Shown piece after piece: positions 43,578 through 52,343 of a DNA stretch of 64,000 bases. Each line of letters opens with the position of its first letter. The first letter of the stretch is position 1. Source of the DNA: an uncultured Eubacteriales bacterium (lineage in GTDB: Bacteria > Bacillota > Clostridia > Oscillospirales > UBA644); assembly GCA_959604355.1 (NCBI GenBank), contig CAUHAO010000005.1, positions 1 through 64,000 of the forward strand. Reading direction: 5' to 3'. The notes under the pieces were generated by a model, which was not told where the DNA came from, made no database searches, and was given only the letters and a program-made list of their open reading frames with translations. The translations under genes were made by a program, and so were the position numbers.

Positions 43578-43622
43578 CATCAAAACAGAAGATTTCAAAC
43601 TTTTTTTCGAAATAATTCAGTA

Positions 43623-44033
43623 TCAGACAAGGATTCCCTTACAATGATCGATTTCGTGCTGTATTATTTGCGCTGTCCAGCCTGTAAAAGTCTTTATACG
43701 GGGCTTGAATTCCCTCGTTTGCCATTTTACCTTAATGGATTTATATCTTTTGACTTTTGTCGTCCAATCCAGGGAGAGACAAGCCTCTTCCGCAGCAAAA
43801 GCATATGCTTGTTTGATTATTTCCGGGTTAAACATTTCAACGTAAGTGCCGTTGTCGATAAAAACGATAATGCTTTTATTTATTCCTATCATATTCGCCG
43901 CCATACCGACACACTTGTCTGAATTCGCCTTAAGCGTATCCATAAGATCGTCGGCAACATAAATATCATTTTCCGCCGCAGGTTCTGCTACTTTTCTCAG
44001 AAATTCAACATCACGGATTATTTCTTTAACCAT
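43623..44033 (-). CDS. Peptide deformylase-like protein, altered motif 1
   Basis: 136 residues, shorter than housekeeping Def (about 150-190). Motif 3 QHEIDHCKG (HExxH) and motif 2 EEACLSLDW (EGCLS, with Gly to Ala) supply the metal Cys and His ligands. Motif 1 is CVGMAANMIG where active enzymes have GLAAPQIG, so the catalytic Gln is Met. Metal binding looks possible, but classical deformylation is uncertain. 15 bp after the alkD-like gene and cotranscribed with it from the promoter at 44759. A housekeeping def is presumably elsewhere. Confidence 0.75.
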   Translation of the reverse strand: MVKEIIRDVEFLRKVAEPAAENDIYVADDLMDTLKANSDKCVGMAANMIGINKSIIVFIDNGTYVEMFNPEIIKQAYAFAAEEACLSLDWTTKVKRYKSIKVKWQTREFKPRIKTFTGWTAQIIQHEIDHCKGILV

Positions 44034-44048
44034 TAAAAATTCTCCAAT

Positions 44049-44732
44049 TCAATTTTTTACTTTAAGCGTTCGCAGGTATGCCTTATGTTCGTCTGAAATC
44101 CTATAACTTTCAAGAGCTTTCTGAATCGCTTTATTATGTGTCCATTTGCTCAATTTTTTGCTTTCGAATACAGAAACGGTGCTTTCGTACTGCTTTGAGA
44201 GAGCCGTTGCGAAATACCATGCAACCATCATTTTTATATAGTAATCATCTCCGGAAACCGACATTACTTTTTCGTGGTATTTATATTTGAATTTACCATC
44301 AAGAAAAAAATTCATGAGCATTTTGATTCCGAATCTGACAGTATACGGATAATCTGATTTTAGCCATATATCTATATACGACAGAAGTTTATCTGTATTT
44401 GATGCGAAAACTTTCGGGTTAAGCCCGTCGCAAGTTGCCCAGTTGTCAATAAACGGCAGAAAAGTATCAACGGCATCAACGGCGATATCGAAATTTTTTA
44501 TTCTTTCCAGCAAAAAGGCGTGCAGATTGTTTTCTTCATAGTATTCATGCGGCAGATTTTTAAGAAACGCGCAGGCAATATTTGTTCCGTAAATTTTCTT
44601 TGCGTAAGCACGCAGTTCCGGAGTCCTGATTCCGATAACGGAAGACTCATGCACCGTAGGTATCAGCGGACATAAGAATGCTTTATATTTTTCATCTCGA
44701 AGCTTAAAAAGATCTTTTTGTATTTTGGTCAT
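44049..44732 (-). CDS. DNA alkylation repair protein (AlkD-like, PF08713)
   Basis: 227 residues of HEAT-like helical repeats. IGIRTPELRAYAKKIYG near the N terminus and FIDNWATCDGLNPKVF, with KWTHNKAIQKALESYRISDEHKAYLRTLK at the C terminus, are typical of the DNA_alkylation family. AlkD removes positively charged N3/N7 alkyl purines by DNA glycosylase action without base flipping. Divergent from an O6-alkylguanine methyltransferase, which strengthens an alkylation-repair role. The start follows a GGAGTGACAG ribosome site. Confidence 0.88.
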   Translation of the reverse strand: MTKIQKDLFKLRDEKYKAFLCPLIPTVHESSVIGIRTPELRAYAKKIYGTNIACAFLKNLPHEYYEENNLHAFLLERIKNFDIAVDAVDTFLPFIDNWATCDGLNPKVFASNTDKLLSYIDIWLKSDYPYTVRFGIKMLMNFFLDGKFKYKYHEKVMSVSGDDYYIKMMVAWYFATALSKQYESTVSVFESKKLSKWTHNKAIQKALESYRISDEHKAYLRTLKVKN

Positions 44733-44758
44733 CTGTCACTCCTCCGGTATTCATATCG

Positions 44759-44787
44759 ATTATATCATGCATGGTGAAAATTGTCAA
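44759..44787 (-). promoter_or_regulatory. Consensus promoter of alkD-like/def-like genes
   Basis: Minus strand TTGACA (44787-44782), 17 bp, TATAAT (44764-44759), exact consensus. Confidence 0.9.
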
Positions 44788-44790
44788 TAC

Positions 44791-44819
44791 TTGATTCTTT
44801 TCGGTAGATATGTTATAAT
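44791..44819 (+). promoter_or_regulatory. Promoter of ogt
   Basis: TTGATT (44791-44796), 17 bp, TATAAT (44814-44819). Its -35 box is three bases from the -35 of the divergent repair operon, so RNA polymerases at the two promoters should compete or share a regulator. Confidence 0.85.
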
Positions 44820-44852
44820 TTATATGAAAATCATATATCTGGAGAGGATATA

Positions 44853-45317
44853 ATGGATCATTTTGCTTTTTATAAGTCGGAAATCGGTACCGTTAAAATA
44901 GGTTATGATCACGAATGTGTATTTTTGCTTAAGATTGCAGACAAAGAAGATACAGCCAACGAACCTTCAAAGCTATCCGATGAAGCCTTCCGTCAGTTTG
45001 CTGAGTATTTAGACGGGAAACGGAGGAAATTCACCTTTCCGTGCAAGCCGCGCGGGACCTATTTTCAAAATAAGGTCTGGAACGCCCTGAAAGACATTCC
45101 TTACGGAACCACGAAAACATATAAAGAAATAGCTGCAATTATCGGAAATTCCGGGGCAAGCAGAGCTGTGGGAGCGGCAAATCGGGCAAATCCGATATGG
45201 ATAGTTATACCATGTCATCGCGTTATAGGATCTGACGGTTCACTCTCAGGGTATGCCGGAGGCACGGCAATGAAAAGAAAATTGATTGAACTTGAAAAGA
45301 AAAACGGGACGGTGTAA
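44853..45317 (+). CDS. ogt: Methylated-DNA-protein-cysteine methyltransferase
   Basis: 154 residues. Suicidal transfer of O6-methyl from guanine to a protein Cys. The active site IPCHRVIGSDGSLSGYAGG is intact, with the Asn-hinge and Arg finger in GTTKTYKEIA...GASRAVGAANRANP. A short N-terminal domain (1-65) matches Ogt rather than the regulatory Ada. GGAGAGG before ATG 44853. Confidence 0.95.
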   Translation: MDHFAFYKSEIGTVKIGYDHECVFLLKIADKEDTANEPSKLSDEAFRQFAEYLDGKRRKFTFPCKPRGTYFQNKVWNALKDIPYGTTKTYKEIAAIIGNSGASRAVGAANRANPIWIVIPCHRVIGSDGSLSGYAGGTAMKRKLIELEKKNGTV

Positions 45318-45332
45318 AATCGTCTCGTTTTT
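45299..45332 (+). terminator. Terminator overlapping the ogt stop
   Basis: AACGGGACG pairs with CGTCTCGTT across GTGTAAAAT, followed by TTTCTGTTG. The 5' arm uses the last codons of ogt. The rest of the gap to 45604 shows no gene I can support. Confidence 0.7.
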
Positions 45333-45604
45333 CTGTTGTTTTAATGACTCATATTCTGTGTTTGCGGTAAATTCACTCAGGTATATTTCCCGTTTATTTG
45401 TATGCTTCTGAAAGTTGACAGGCGTAGTGATTGCAGACAAAAGACGAATATGTATTCTTCGTAATACTTATTTGCGGCAAGAGAATGAATGGTTGTTTTA
45501 CAATGTCCTACGTCTCTTCACGCGCGACAGACAATACGTGTTTTTGTAAAGCGGTCGGTTGCTGCTGAAAATGTCGATTTTCTGCATGTCCGTTTTTGCG
45601 GTAA

Positions 45605-46642
45605 TCACATTTCAAGATAGCCTTCAAGCACTTTAAGGGTATTGAACACTCCGTCTATATGGCTGCGTTCATAGCCATGGCTCGCATAAACGCCTGCACC
45701 TATAAGCCCATGTCTGACATCATATCCCGCGCGAAGCGTCGCTTCAACATCCGAACCGTAATGCGGATATACATCAACAGCATAGTCTGCTCCTTTACGT
45801 TTAGCGGCTTCGATAAGTTTTGTGACTACTTCGTAATTGTACGGTCCTCCGGAATCCTTTGCGCAGATGGAAACCTGATGTTCTGTACATTGCAGACCGT
45901 TGCCCACGCATCCCATATCAACGCTCAAAGCTTCAGTTACACCTGCCGGGACAGCGGACGAGCCTCCGTGTCCGACCTCTTCATATGCCGTTATATGAAC
46001 ATAAACTTTTCGTCGGAGCTTCATATTCGTATCTTTAATATACAGGGCAAGTGCGTCCAGAATCCCGACGGAAAGCTTATCATCGAGAAAACGGCTTTTT
46101 ATGTAATCTTTTTTTGTTATTCTCGTTCTCGTTTCAAAACATACGATATCTCCTGTTTCTATTCCAAGCGCTCTGACATCGGCCGCGGATCTTACGTCTT
46201 CGTCAAGGACAACTTCGACTGTGTCAAAAGTTCTCTTTGTGTCCGAATATTCCCCGTTGACATGAACAGACGCGTTGCAAAGCTGAACGGTTCCTTCGTA
46301 AACCTTTCCGTCTCTTGTATAAACTCTTACATTCTCAGCCTCCGCGTTATTAGCGTTCATGCCTCCGATGTTTGTGATGCGCAGACAGCCGTTACTCTTT
46401 ATCTCAGCTATCATTGCCCCTAAAGTGTCCATGTGAGCCTCAAGCAGTAACGCATCGTTTTCATCTTCTCCGCCAAGATCAATCAAAACTCCGCCTTTCT
46501 GAGTCTTGGTACATTTGTACCCCATTCCCGAAAATTCTTCGACCACCCAATCGGCAGCCTTTGCCGTATAGCCCGAAGGACTGTCTATTGCTATTATAGA
46601 CATTGCTTTTACTGCAGCGTAGTTCGCATATTCTCTGTTCAT
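45605..46642 (-). CDS. M42 family metallo-aminopeptidase
   Basis: 345 residues, usual for the tetrahedral aminopeptidase / endoglucanase M family. Metal and catalytic motifs are complete: LLEAHMDTLG (His, Asp), RFLDDKLS (bridging Asp), YEEVGHGGS (catalytic Glu-Glu), VDMGCVG (Asp), and ASHGYERSH (last His). It trims N-terminal residues from peptides in the cytosol. It stands alone with its own promoter and diverges from an ABC exporter. Confidence 0.93.
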   Translation of the reverse strand: MNREYANYAAVKAMSIIAIDSPSGYTAKAADWVVEEFSGMGYKCTKTQKGGVLIDLGGEDENDALLLEAHMDTLGAMIAEIKSNGCLRITNIGGMNANNAEAENVRVYTRDGKVYEGTVQLCNASVHVNGEYSDTKRTFDTVEVVLDEDVRSAADVRALGIETGDIVCFETRTRITKKDYIKSRFLDDKLSVGILDALALYIKDTNMKLRRKVYVHITAYEEVGHGGSSAVPAGVTEALSVDMGCVGNGLQCTEHQVSICAKDSGGPYNYEVVTKLIEAAKRKGADYAVDVYPHYGSDVEATLRAGYDVRHGLIGAGVYASHGYERSHIDGVFNTLKVLEGYLEM

Positions 46643-46669
46643 TTTGATCCTCCTAAAAAACTTTTTTTT

Positions 46670-46698
46670 AGTTTATCATAAAAACAAAATATTGTCAA
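46670..46698 (-). promoter_or_regulatory. Promoter of the M42 peptidase
   Basis: Minus strand TTGACA (46698-46693), 17 bp, TAAACT (46675-46670). Confidence 0.78.
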
Positions 46699-46738
46699 GC
46701 AAATGATTACAATCTTAAATTATAAAAAACATAGTACC

Positions 46739-46767
46739 TTGACATATAAGGAGACTTGTGATATAAT
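46739..46767 (+). promoter_or_regulatory. Consensus promoter of the ABC exporter operon
   Basis: TTGACA (46739-46744), 17 bp, TATAAT (46762-46767), exact consensus, 48 bp before the ATPase start. Confidence 0.9.
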
Positions 46768-46815
46768 TATTCAGTAAGACGGCATAAATCAAAGTTGTGT
46801 CAAGGAGGATATAGA

Positions 46816-47520
46816 ATGCTCAGAATAGAACATCTTACAAAAACATATGGAGAAAAGAAAGCTGTAGACGATCTTTCACTACATATCTGCCCGGGGGAAA
46901 TATACGGATTTATAGGTCATAACGGTGCAGGAAAGACCACGACTCTCAAAAGCGTTGTGGGAATACTTAAGTTTGATTCCGGAGATATTTTTGTCGACGG
47001 CGAATCGTTGAGAACATCCCCTATTGAATGTAAGAAAAAAATCGCATATATTCCCGACAATCCGGATTTATACGATTTTATGACGGGAATACAATATTTA
47101 AATTTTATCGCGGATATTTTCGGCGTCGGAGAGTCTGAGCGTCAGCAGAAAATACAGACTTACGCAGATGGCTTTGAACTTACCAAAGACCTAGGTCAGC
47201 CGATATCGTCTTATTCTCACGGCATGAAGCAAAAATTAGCTGTAATATCAGCGCTTATACATGACCCGAAACTGATTGTTATGGATGAACCCTTTGTCGG
47301 GCTTGACCCGAAAGCCGCACATGTTCTTAAAGAGCTTATGCGCAATATCTGCGATAACGGAGGCGCGATATTCTTTTCGACGCATGTGCTCGAGGTAGCG
47401 GAAAAACTTTGCGACAAGATCGCAATAATCAAAGGCGGAAAGCTTATCAGATCCGGAACTATGGAAGATGTCAAGGGCGACGCGTCGCTCGAATCGGTAT
47501 TCCTTGAATTGGAGGAGTAA
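46816..47520 (+). CDS. ABC transporter ATP-binding protein
   Basis: 234 residues. Walker A GHNGAGKTTTLKS, signature SYSHGMKQKLAVISAL (the SHGMKQ form common in ABC-2 exporters), Walker B LIVMDEPFVGLDP, and switch STHVLEVAE. Energises the membrane protein that follows 3 bp later. AAGGAGGA before ATG 46816 sets the start; the frame opens earlier at 46795. The substrate is unknown; neighbours give no bacteriocin-immunity or drug clue. Confidence 0.93.
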   Translation: MLRIEHLTKTYGEKKAVDDLSLHICPGEIYGFIGHNGAGKTTTLKSVVGILKFDSGDIFVDGESLRTSPIECKKKIAYIPDNPDLYDFMTGIQYLNFIADIFGVGESERQQKIQTYADGFELTKDLGQPISSYSHGMKQKLAVISALIHDPKLIVMDEPFVGLDPKAAHVLKELMRNICDNGGAIFFSTHVLEVAEKLCDKIAIIKGGKLIRSGTMEDVKGDASLESVFLELEE

Positions 47521-47523
47521 GAC

Positions 47524-49128
47524 ATGTTAAAAACTCTTCTGAAAAAGCAATTCCTTGAAATAGGCACGTTATATTTCAGAAACCGAAAAACAGGCAAGAA
47601 CAGAGGCACTGCAGGCACTGTTGGATTTATAATTCTTTTTGCTTTTTTGTTCATCAGTCTCGGTGCGGCTTTTTTCGGTGTTGCGATGATGATGGCGGAA
47701 ACATTGCTTCCTTCCGGATTAAATTGGCTCTATTTTGCAATGATGAGCCTTATGGCGATAGCTTTCGGAACTTTCGGTAGTGTATTCAGTACATATTCAA
47801 GCGTCTACAATGCAAAAGACAACGAGTTGCTGCTGTCAATGCCTATCCCTCCGTCAAGAATTCTTTTCGTGCGTATTGTAGGCGTTTATGTGATGGGTTT
47901 AGTCTATGCTTCCCTTATATTCATCCCCTCGCTGATCGCATACTGGCTCAACGTTCAACCGACAGCTCTTATGGTCGTGTTGCAGATACTTTTGATGTTT
48001 ATTGTAAGCATTTTTATCCTTACGCTTACTTTGATATTGGGATGGATTGTTGCACTTGTAGCATCGAAGATCAAAAACAAGAGTATTATAACAGTTTTTC
48101 TTTCCCTTGCCTTCATGGCGCTTTATTACATCCTTTATTCTCGTATCAATGAGTTTTTACAGCTATTACTGCTCAATAGTACGCAAATCGGAAACACTAT
48201 AAAAACCGTAGGATACCCCATTTACGAACTTGGCCTTGCATTAACTGGCGACATTACGGCAACTCTGATATTCACATTAATAGTTGCCGTGTTGTTTGCG
48301 ATAGTTTATTTTATACTTTCGCGCACCTTTATCAAGATCGCAACAACATCCGGCGGATCGAAGAAATCGAAGTATAAGGCGCAAAAGGCGAAAAAATCAA
48401 GCCTGAAAACTGCACTTTTGAAAAAAGAATTCAGGCGGTTTTTTGCAAGTCCCACATATATGCTCAACTGCGCTCTCGGCACGCTTTTCATGCCGGCGCT
48501 TGCGATTTTCGCAGTAATTAAATCCGATGTGATTTCTCAATTCATTTTTGAGCTTACAGAGGCAATGCCGAAGATTGCACAATGTGTTCCGCTCTTCGCT
48601 GTCGCTGCGGTATGTATGATGTCAACCTTGAACGATATAACCGCCCCGTCCGTATCTCTCGAAGGAAAAAATCTTTGGATAATACGCTCATTGCCCGTCA
48701 ATACAAAGGACATCCTTGACGCTAAACAAATGCTGCATCTGTTGCTCACGGTTCCGCCGGCTGTTATCAGTATGGTACTTCTTGCTATTGTTACAGGCTC
48801 TGATATTATGACATCCGTTCTTATGGTCTTGTCGGTGTTCTCCTTTGTACAGTTGATGAGCGCAATAGGGTTGTTTCTTAATCTGAAAAAACCGAATCTT
48901 GACTGGACAAACGAAACAGTGCCTGTCAAGCAAAGCTTTTCTGTCGTAATAACGCTTTTCGGAGGATGGTTTATCGTAATCGCTTTTGCGGCCTTATATC
49001 TGCTGTTATGGAAATTTATTCCCCCGATACTGTATCTTGTAATAGTGACCGCGGTCTTTGAATCCGGTACGATACTTCTCAATTCGTGGATACGAAAACA
49101 CGGCACAAAGATTTTTGAAGAATTATAA
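47524..49128 (+). CDS. ABC-2 type exporter permease
   Basis: 534 residues with about 12 hydrophobic spans in two similar halves, separated by a basic linker (about 278-300, SKKSKYKAQKAKKSS) ending in KKEFRRFFASPTYMLNC. That segment is typical of large single-chain ABC-2 permeases of Clostridia. It pairs with the upstream ATPase as a full exporter. It ends with a good terminator, so the operon has two genes. Confidence 0.85.
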   Translation: MLKTLLKKQFLEIGTLYFRNRKTGKNRGTAGTVGFIILFAFLFISLGAAFFGVAMMMAETLLPSGLNWLYFAMMSLMAIAFGTFGSVFSTYSSVYNAKDNELLLSMPIPPSRILFVRIVGVYVMGLVYASLIFIPSLIAYWLNVQPTALMVVLQILLMFIVSIFILTLTLILGWIVALVASKIKNKSIITVFLSLAFMALYYILYSRINEFLQLLLLNSTQIGNTIKTVGYPIYELGLALTGDITATLIFTLIVAVLFAIVYFILSRTFIKIATTSGGSKKSKYKAQKAKKSSLKTALLKKEFRRFFASPTYMLNCALGTLFMPALAIFAVIKSDVISQFIFELTEAMPKIAQCVPLFAVAAVCMMSTLNDITAPSVSLEGKNLWIIRSLPVNTKDILDAKQMLHLLLTVPPAVISMVLLAIVTGSDIMTSVLMVLSVFSFVQLMSAIGLFLNLKKPNLDWTNETVPVKQSFSVVITLFGGWFIVIAFAALYLLLWKFIPPILYLVIVTAVFESGTILLNSWIRKHGTKIFEEL

Positions 49129-49132
49129 GAAT

Positions 49133-49161
49133 AAATACCACCCGTATATCGGGTGGTATTT
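49133..49161 (+). terminator. Terminator of the ABC exporter operon
   Basis: Perfect 12-bp arms AAATACCACCCG / CGGGTGGTATTT with a TATAT loop, just after the stop. It is followed by CATTG, so the U-run is short. Confidence 0.8.
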
Positions 49162-49242
49162 CATTGTATAACGAAAAAAGCACGGTTTGACTTTCATCAG
49201 AACCTGCTTCAAATCCAAGAAAACACCGTCATATAAAGATAA

Positions 49243-49282
49243 ATCGAGTGTCCATAACTCAAGTACGTTATGAACACTCGAT
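49243..49282 (-). terminator. Terminator of tRNA-Pro(CGG)
   Basis: ATCGAGTGT-CATAAC pairs with GTTATG-ACACTCGAT with one mismatch, followed on the minus strand by TTATCTTTAT, one base past the tRNA CCA end. Confidence 0.75.
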
Positions 49283-49283
49283 A

Positions 49284-49359
49284 TGGTCGGAGTGACGGGA
49301 TTTGAACCCACGACCTCTTGGTCCCGAACCAAGCGCGCTACCATCTGCGCTACACCCCG
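49284..49359 (-). tRNA. tRNA-Pro(CGG)
   Basis: 76 nt with CCA encoded. Acceptor CGGGGTG/CACTCCG, anticodon stem CTTGG/CCAAG with loop TTCGGGA giving anticodon CGG, and T arm GTGGG-TTCAAAT-CCCGT. Very similar to tRNA-Pro(TGG) at 53477. Confidence 0.95.
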
Positions 49360-49392
49360 AAATATTCGGCAGCCTTTCGACTGCGCCGAATG

Positions 49393-49421
49393 ATTATATC
49401 ATATTTTATTTGTTTTTGCAA
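49393..49421 (-). promoter_or_regulatory. Promoter of tRNA-Pro(CGG)
   Basis: Minus strand TTGCAA (49421-49416), 17 bp, TATAAT (49398-49393), 34 bp before the mature 5' end. A 7-bp hairpin (ATTCGGC/GCCGAAT) lies in the 5' leader. Confidence 0.75.
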
Positions 49422-49464
49422 GTGTCTTTCACAAATTGTTCATAAGTTCAAGTATTTTTCTTTT

Positions 49465-50445
49465 TTATTCATACTGACAGAGAACATCTTTCGCTAAAGC
49501 TTTGAGGTCTCGGATGACAGACTGCGGCGAAACGATTTTTATATCCGAGCCAAAGTTCATTATCCATGTAAGAAAAACGGGACTTACAGAGACTTTTACG
49601 TTGACGATGAAATGCTCGTCATCATCTTTAAAAAATGTCACGTCTTTTCCGAACCTATCAATAATCACGTTTGCTTTTGTGTTCCTGCAACGCAGTGTCA
49701 CGGTCTCCTCTTCCCCGCCGAACATTCCGAACATTGTTCTTGAATACAATGCAACATCGAAATTCTCGAACATCTTTTCTCCGTCTCGTTTTTCCTTATC
49801 CAAAGAAATATTAAGCATTTTGTCCACTCGATAATGCTTGATTATTCCTTTTTCGGTATCATAGGCCACCATATAGTAATTTTCGTCGTTCCATACCAGA
49901 GCCCACGGGCTGACTCGGTATTCTTTGCCGTTATAACGTAGCTTACGTTTTTTGTTTTCATCCCAATCAAAATACTTGAATTTAATTCTTACATTTTCGG
50001 ATATAGCCGAATTGATACTGTCAACAGAGTAATATATGGATTCATTCATGGTTTTTACTCTGTTTGCAACATAGACTTGTCTTTGCAACTTTTTTGCATC
50101 ATGTGATCCGGCAAGATTTTCAAGCTTTTTTATAAGTTCAACGCTTTTGCGGTATGTGATGAACTTTGACGACTGAACCGCATCAACGAGAAGCTGAAGT
50201 TCGGGAAGCTCAAAAGCCCTTTCGGCAATATAATAGCCCTTATTCTTCTCATATTCAATATCCGCCCCGAAAAGTCTGAGACACTCAAAATCATCATATA
50301 GACTTTTCCGCTCGGATGTTATACCGTATTTTTCAAGCTGGGAAATTATGTCGGAAAGAGACATGGGATGATCCGGATCCGTTTGCTCGCAGAAGATTTT
50401 CATCAAATACAATAATTTGAGTTTTTGATTCTGAGAACGAGCCAT
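49465..50445 (-). CDS. WYL-domain transcriptional regulator
   Basis: 326 residues, a paralogue of the regulator at 6443-7438 (both start MA..QKLKLLY and share ERKS-Y-D-E-L-FG in the HTH). The WYL domain (about 150-235) reads YRVSPWALVWNDENYYMVAYD...HYRVDKMLNI. A WCX domain runs to the C terminus. It is the third gene after the ECF-like membrane protein and the CDF transporter, separated from the latter by 21 bp, so it may control them. Confidence 0.87.
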   Translation of the reverse strand: MARSQNQKLKLLYLMKIFCEQTDPDHPMSLSDIISQLEKYGITSERKSLYDDFECLRLFGADIEYEKNKGYYIAERAFELPELQLLVDAVQSSKFITYRKSVELIKKLENLAGSHDAKKLQRQVYVANRVKTMNESIYYSVDSINSAISENVRIKFKYFDWDENKKRKLRYNGKEYRVSPWALVWNDENYYMVAYDTEKGIIKHYRVDKMLNISLDKEKRDGEKMFENFDVALYSRTMFGMFGGEEETVTLRCRNTKANVIIDRFGKDVTFFKDDDEHFIVNVKVSVSPVFLTWIMNFGSDIKIVSPQSVIRDLKALAKDVLCQYE

Positions 50446-50466
50446 GCGGGATCTCCTTTCATGTCA

Positions 50467-51633
50467 TCATACGTACGGTCTGTCGATGTTGATTACCGAA
50501 TAATAATTCTCGTTAATACCTTTGATTTTTTCTGATATAAGGGATTTCAATTCTCCGGATGAATACTTTGATTCATACGGCACAACGATGTCAAAAATTA
50601 TATTTGTGTGAGTCGGGCCCTTGACTATGCGAAAATCATGTACTGTCATCTTTTCGTCCAGGTCTTCAATGATATCTATCACACGCTGCCTCAGGTTTAT
50701 GGTCGTTTCATCATCGTCGGATATTGGATCCATATGTATTACCGCCATGCAGCCGAGTTTTTCCGAGAGCTCGCGTTCTATATTGTCGACGGTGTCATGA
50801 GTTTTCATCAACTCGCTGTGTACCGAAACCTCTGCGTGAAGAGAAATCATTGTGCGCCCGGGGCCGTAATTATGTACGATTAAATCGTGTATGCCCTTGA
50901 TCTCTTCGTGACTCATAACGATTCGGGTGATCTCTTTTACAAATTCGGGGTCCGCCGGTTCGCCGAGAAGCGGGCTTATAGTTTCTTTTGCCGCGTTGAT
51001 ACCTGAAATGACTATGAATACTGCAACGGCGATACCACAGTAACCATCAATGTTTATGTTATAGAAATGAGAAATCAATGTCGCCGCAAGAACAACCGCA
51101 GTGGCAATACAATCGTTCAGACTGTCGGATGACACGACCTTCATCGCCGTTGAATCGATCTTTTTCCCGATTTTACGGTTATAGAAAACCATATAGGCTT
51201 TTACCAATATAGACAAGACAAGAATACCGCAGATTAGAAGGCTGAATTCCGTCGGCTCGGGATGTATGATTTTCTCAACAGATGTCTTGCCGAGTTCAAA
51301 ACCCATGAGCACTATAAGGAAAGATACAATAAGACTTGATATGTATTCTACCCTTCCGTGGCCGAATGGATGTTCGGGATCAGGCTTCTGCCCCGCTATT
51401 TTGAATCCGACAAGGGTTATTATAGACGACCCCGCGTCTGAAAGGTTATTGAACGCGTCTGCGGTTATTGCGATGGAGCCGGAAAGAATACCGGCAACGA
51501 ACTTGACCGCGAAAAGGAAAACGTTAAGAATTATACCGACAGTTCCGCAAAGAACGCCGTATGCGCGGCGCACTTTGGGCGAAGTGTAGTAATCGTGATC
51601 TTTAATGAATATTTTTGAGAGAAGAGATATCAT
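50467..51633 (-). CDS. Cation diffusion facilitator (CDF) transporter
   Basis: 388 residues. Six-helix membrane region (about 25-210) with metal-site motif ADAFNNLSDAGSS (NxxxD), PFGHGRVEYISS before helix 3, and VVSSDSLNDCIAT in helix 5 (SDxxxD). The C-terminal cytoplasmic dimer domain (about 215-300) has HDLIVHNYGPGRTMISLHAEV. An extra C-terminal segment to 388 is longer than usual. Exports Zn, Mn, Fe or a similar divalent ion using H+; the metal is not predictable. Confidence 0.92.
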   Translation of the reverse strand: MISLLSKIFIKDHDYYTSPKVRRAYGVLCGTVGIILNVFLFAVKFVAGILSGSIAITADAFNNLSDAGSSIITLVGFKIAGQKPDPEHPFGHGRVEYISSLIVSFLIVLMGFELGKTSVEKIIHPEPTEFSLLICGILVLSILVKAYMVFYNRKIGKKIDSTAMKVVSSDSLNDCIATAVVLAATLISHFYNINIDGYCGIAVAVFIVISGINAAKETISPLLGEPADPEFVKEITRIVMSHEEIKGIHDLIVHNYGPGRTMISLHAEVSVHSELMKTHDTVDNIERELSEKLGCMAVIHMDPISDDDETTINLRQRVIDIIEDLDEKMTVHDFRIVKGPTHTNIIFDIVVPYESKYSSGELKSLISEKIKGINENYYSVINIDRPYV

Positions 51634-51648
51634 TTTTCAGCCTCGTAA

Positions 51649-52194
51649 TTATTTTAACCCCAGTTTAGGGCGTATTTTTTTTATATAAACAACAGAAAGC
51701 ATTTTAAGCAAAAAATCGTAAACGGCAAACAGCAAATTGCCTACCGCGAGCAACGCCAGTTCATACCGTATTCCGCTTTCGGAGAACTCCTTGACAAGTT
51801 CCGGCGGGGCAATAACATTCAGCAGAACCACATAGGCAAGGATTATCGCGACATTGAATACGGCAAATTTTGCCAATACCGACAGGAATTTAGGACGTAT
51901 CTTTTCAAGCAGATCTTTTATCAATGCGTAATAACCGAAAAACGAGACATACATGAATGCCAATTCCTTTTCGGGAATAAAAAATAATGAAATAGCGGAG
52001 ACGGCGGCGTATGCCGTAAATGAAGTGCCTCTTCCCGCTTCATACATAAGAGGAACCATCAAAAGCCCTGCAAGTGCCGGAGCGGCGTAAGTCGCGATGC
52101 CGAGGAATGATGAGATAAATAAAAAGACGACGGAAACTGCCGTGATTATTCCTCCGAACGCAACTTTTCTGATTTTATTGCGATTATCAGACAT
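51649..52194 (-). CDS. ECF S-component-like membrane protein
   Basis: 181 residues and about five or six helices (KVAFGGIITAVSVVFLFISSF, APALAGLLMVPLMYEAG, TAYAAVSAISLFF). The arrangement and the basic, cytosolic termini resemble substrate-binding S-components of ECF importers, but no substrate-type motif (ribU, thiT and so on) is recognisable. First gene of a run with the CDF transporter and a WYL regulator. Confidence 0.65.
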   Translation of the reverse strand: MSDNRNKIRKVAFGGIITAVSVVFLFISSFLGIATYAAPALAGLLMVPLMYEAGRGTSFTAYAAVSAISLFFIPEKELAFMYVSFFGYYALIKDLLEKIRPKFLSVLAKFAVFNVAIILAYVVLLNVIAPPELVKEFSESGIRYELALLAVGNLLFAVYDFLLKMLSVVYIKKIRPKLGLK

Positions 52195-52222
52195 TTTTGA
52201 ATCTTCCTTGGGTTTTTGTTTA

Positions 52223-52251
52223 ATTATATCACTACACCATCAATTTGTCAA
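52223..52251 (-). promoter_or_regulatory. Consensus promoter of the membrane protein-CDF-WYL operon
   Basis: Minus strand TTGACA (52251-52246), 17 bp, TATAAT (52228-52223), exact consensus. Confidence 0.9.
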
Positions 52252-52282
52252 TCAAAAGTTTTCAACAAAAACAAATCGAGAC

Positions 52283-52311
52283 TTGATTTTCTGCCCCGGA
52301 TATGCTATAAT
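52283..52311 (+). promoter_or_regulatory. Promoter of the lipid kinase gene
   Basis: TTGATT (52283-52288), 17 bp, TATAAT (52306-52311), 32 bp before the start. Confidence 0.85.
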
Positions 52312-52343
52312 CAAATTATGAAAAATTTGTAAAGGAGAAAATT

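Noticed and set aside
45333..45604. Gap after ogt searched for a small gene or RNA
   Set aside because: Only short frames without ribosome sites and no strong stem; nothing supportable.
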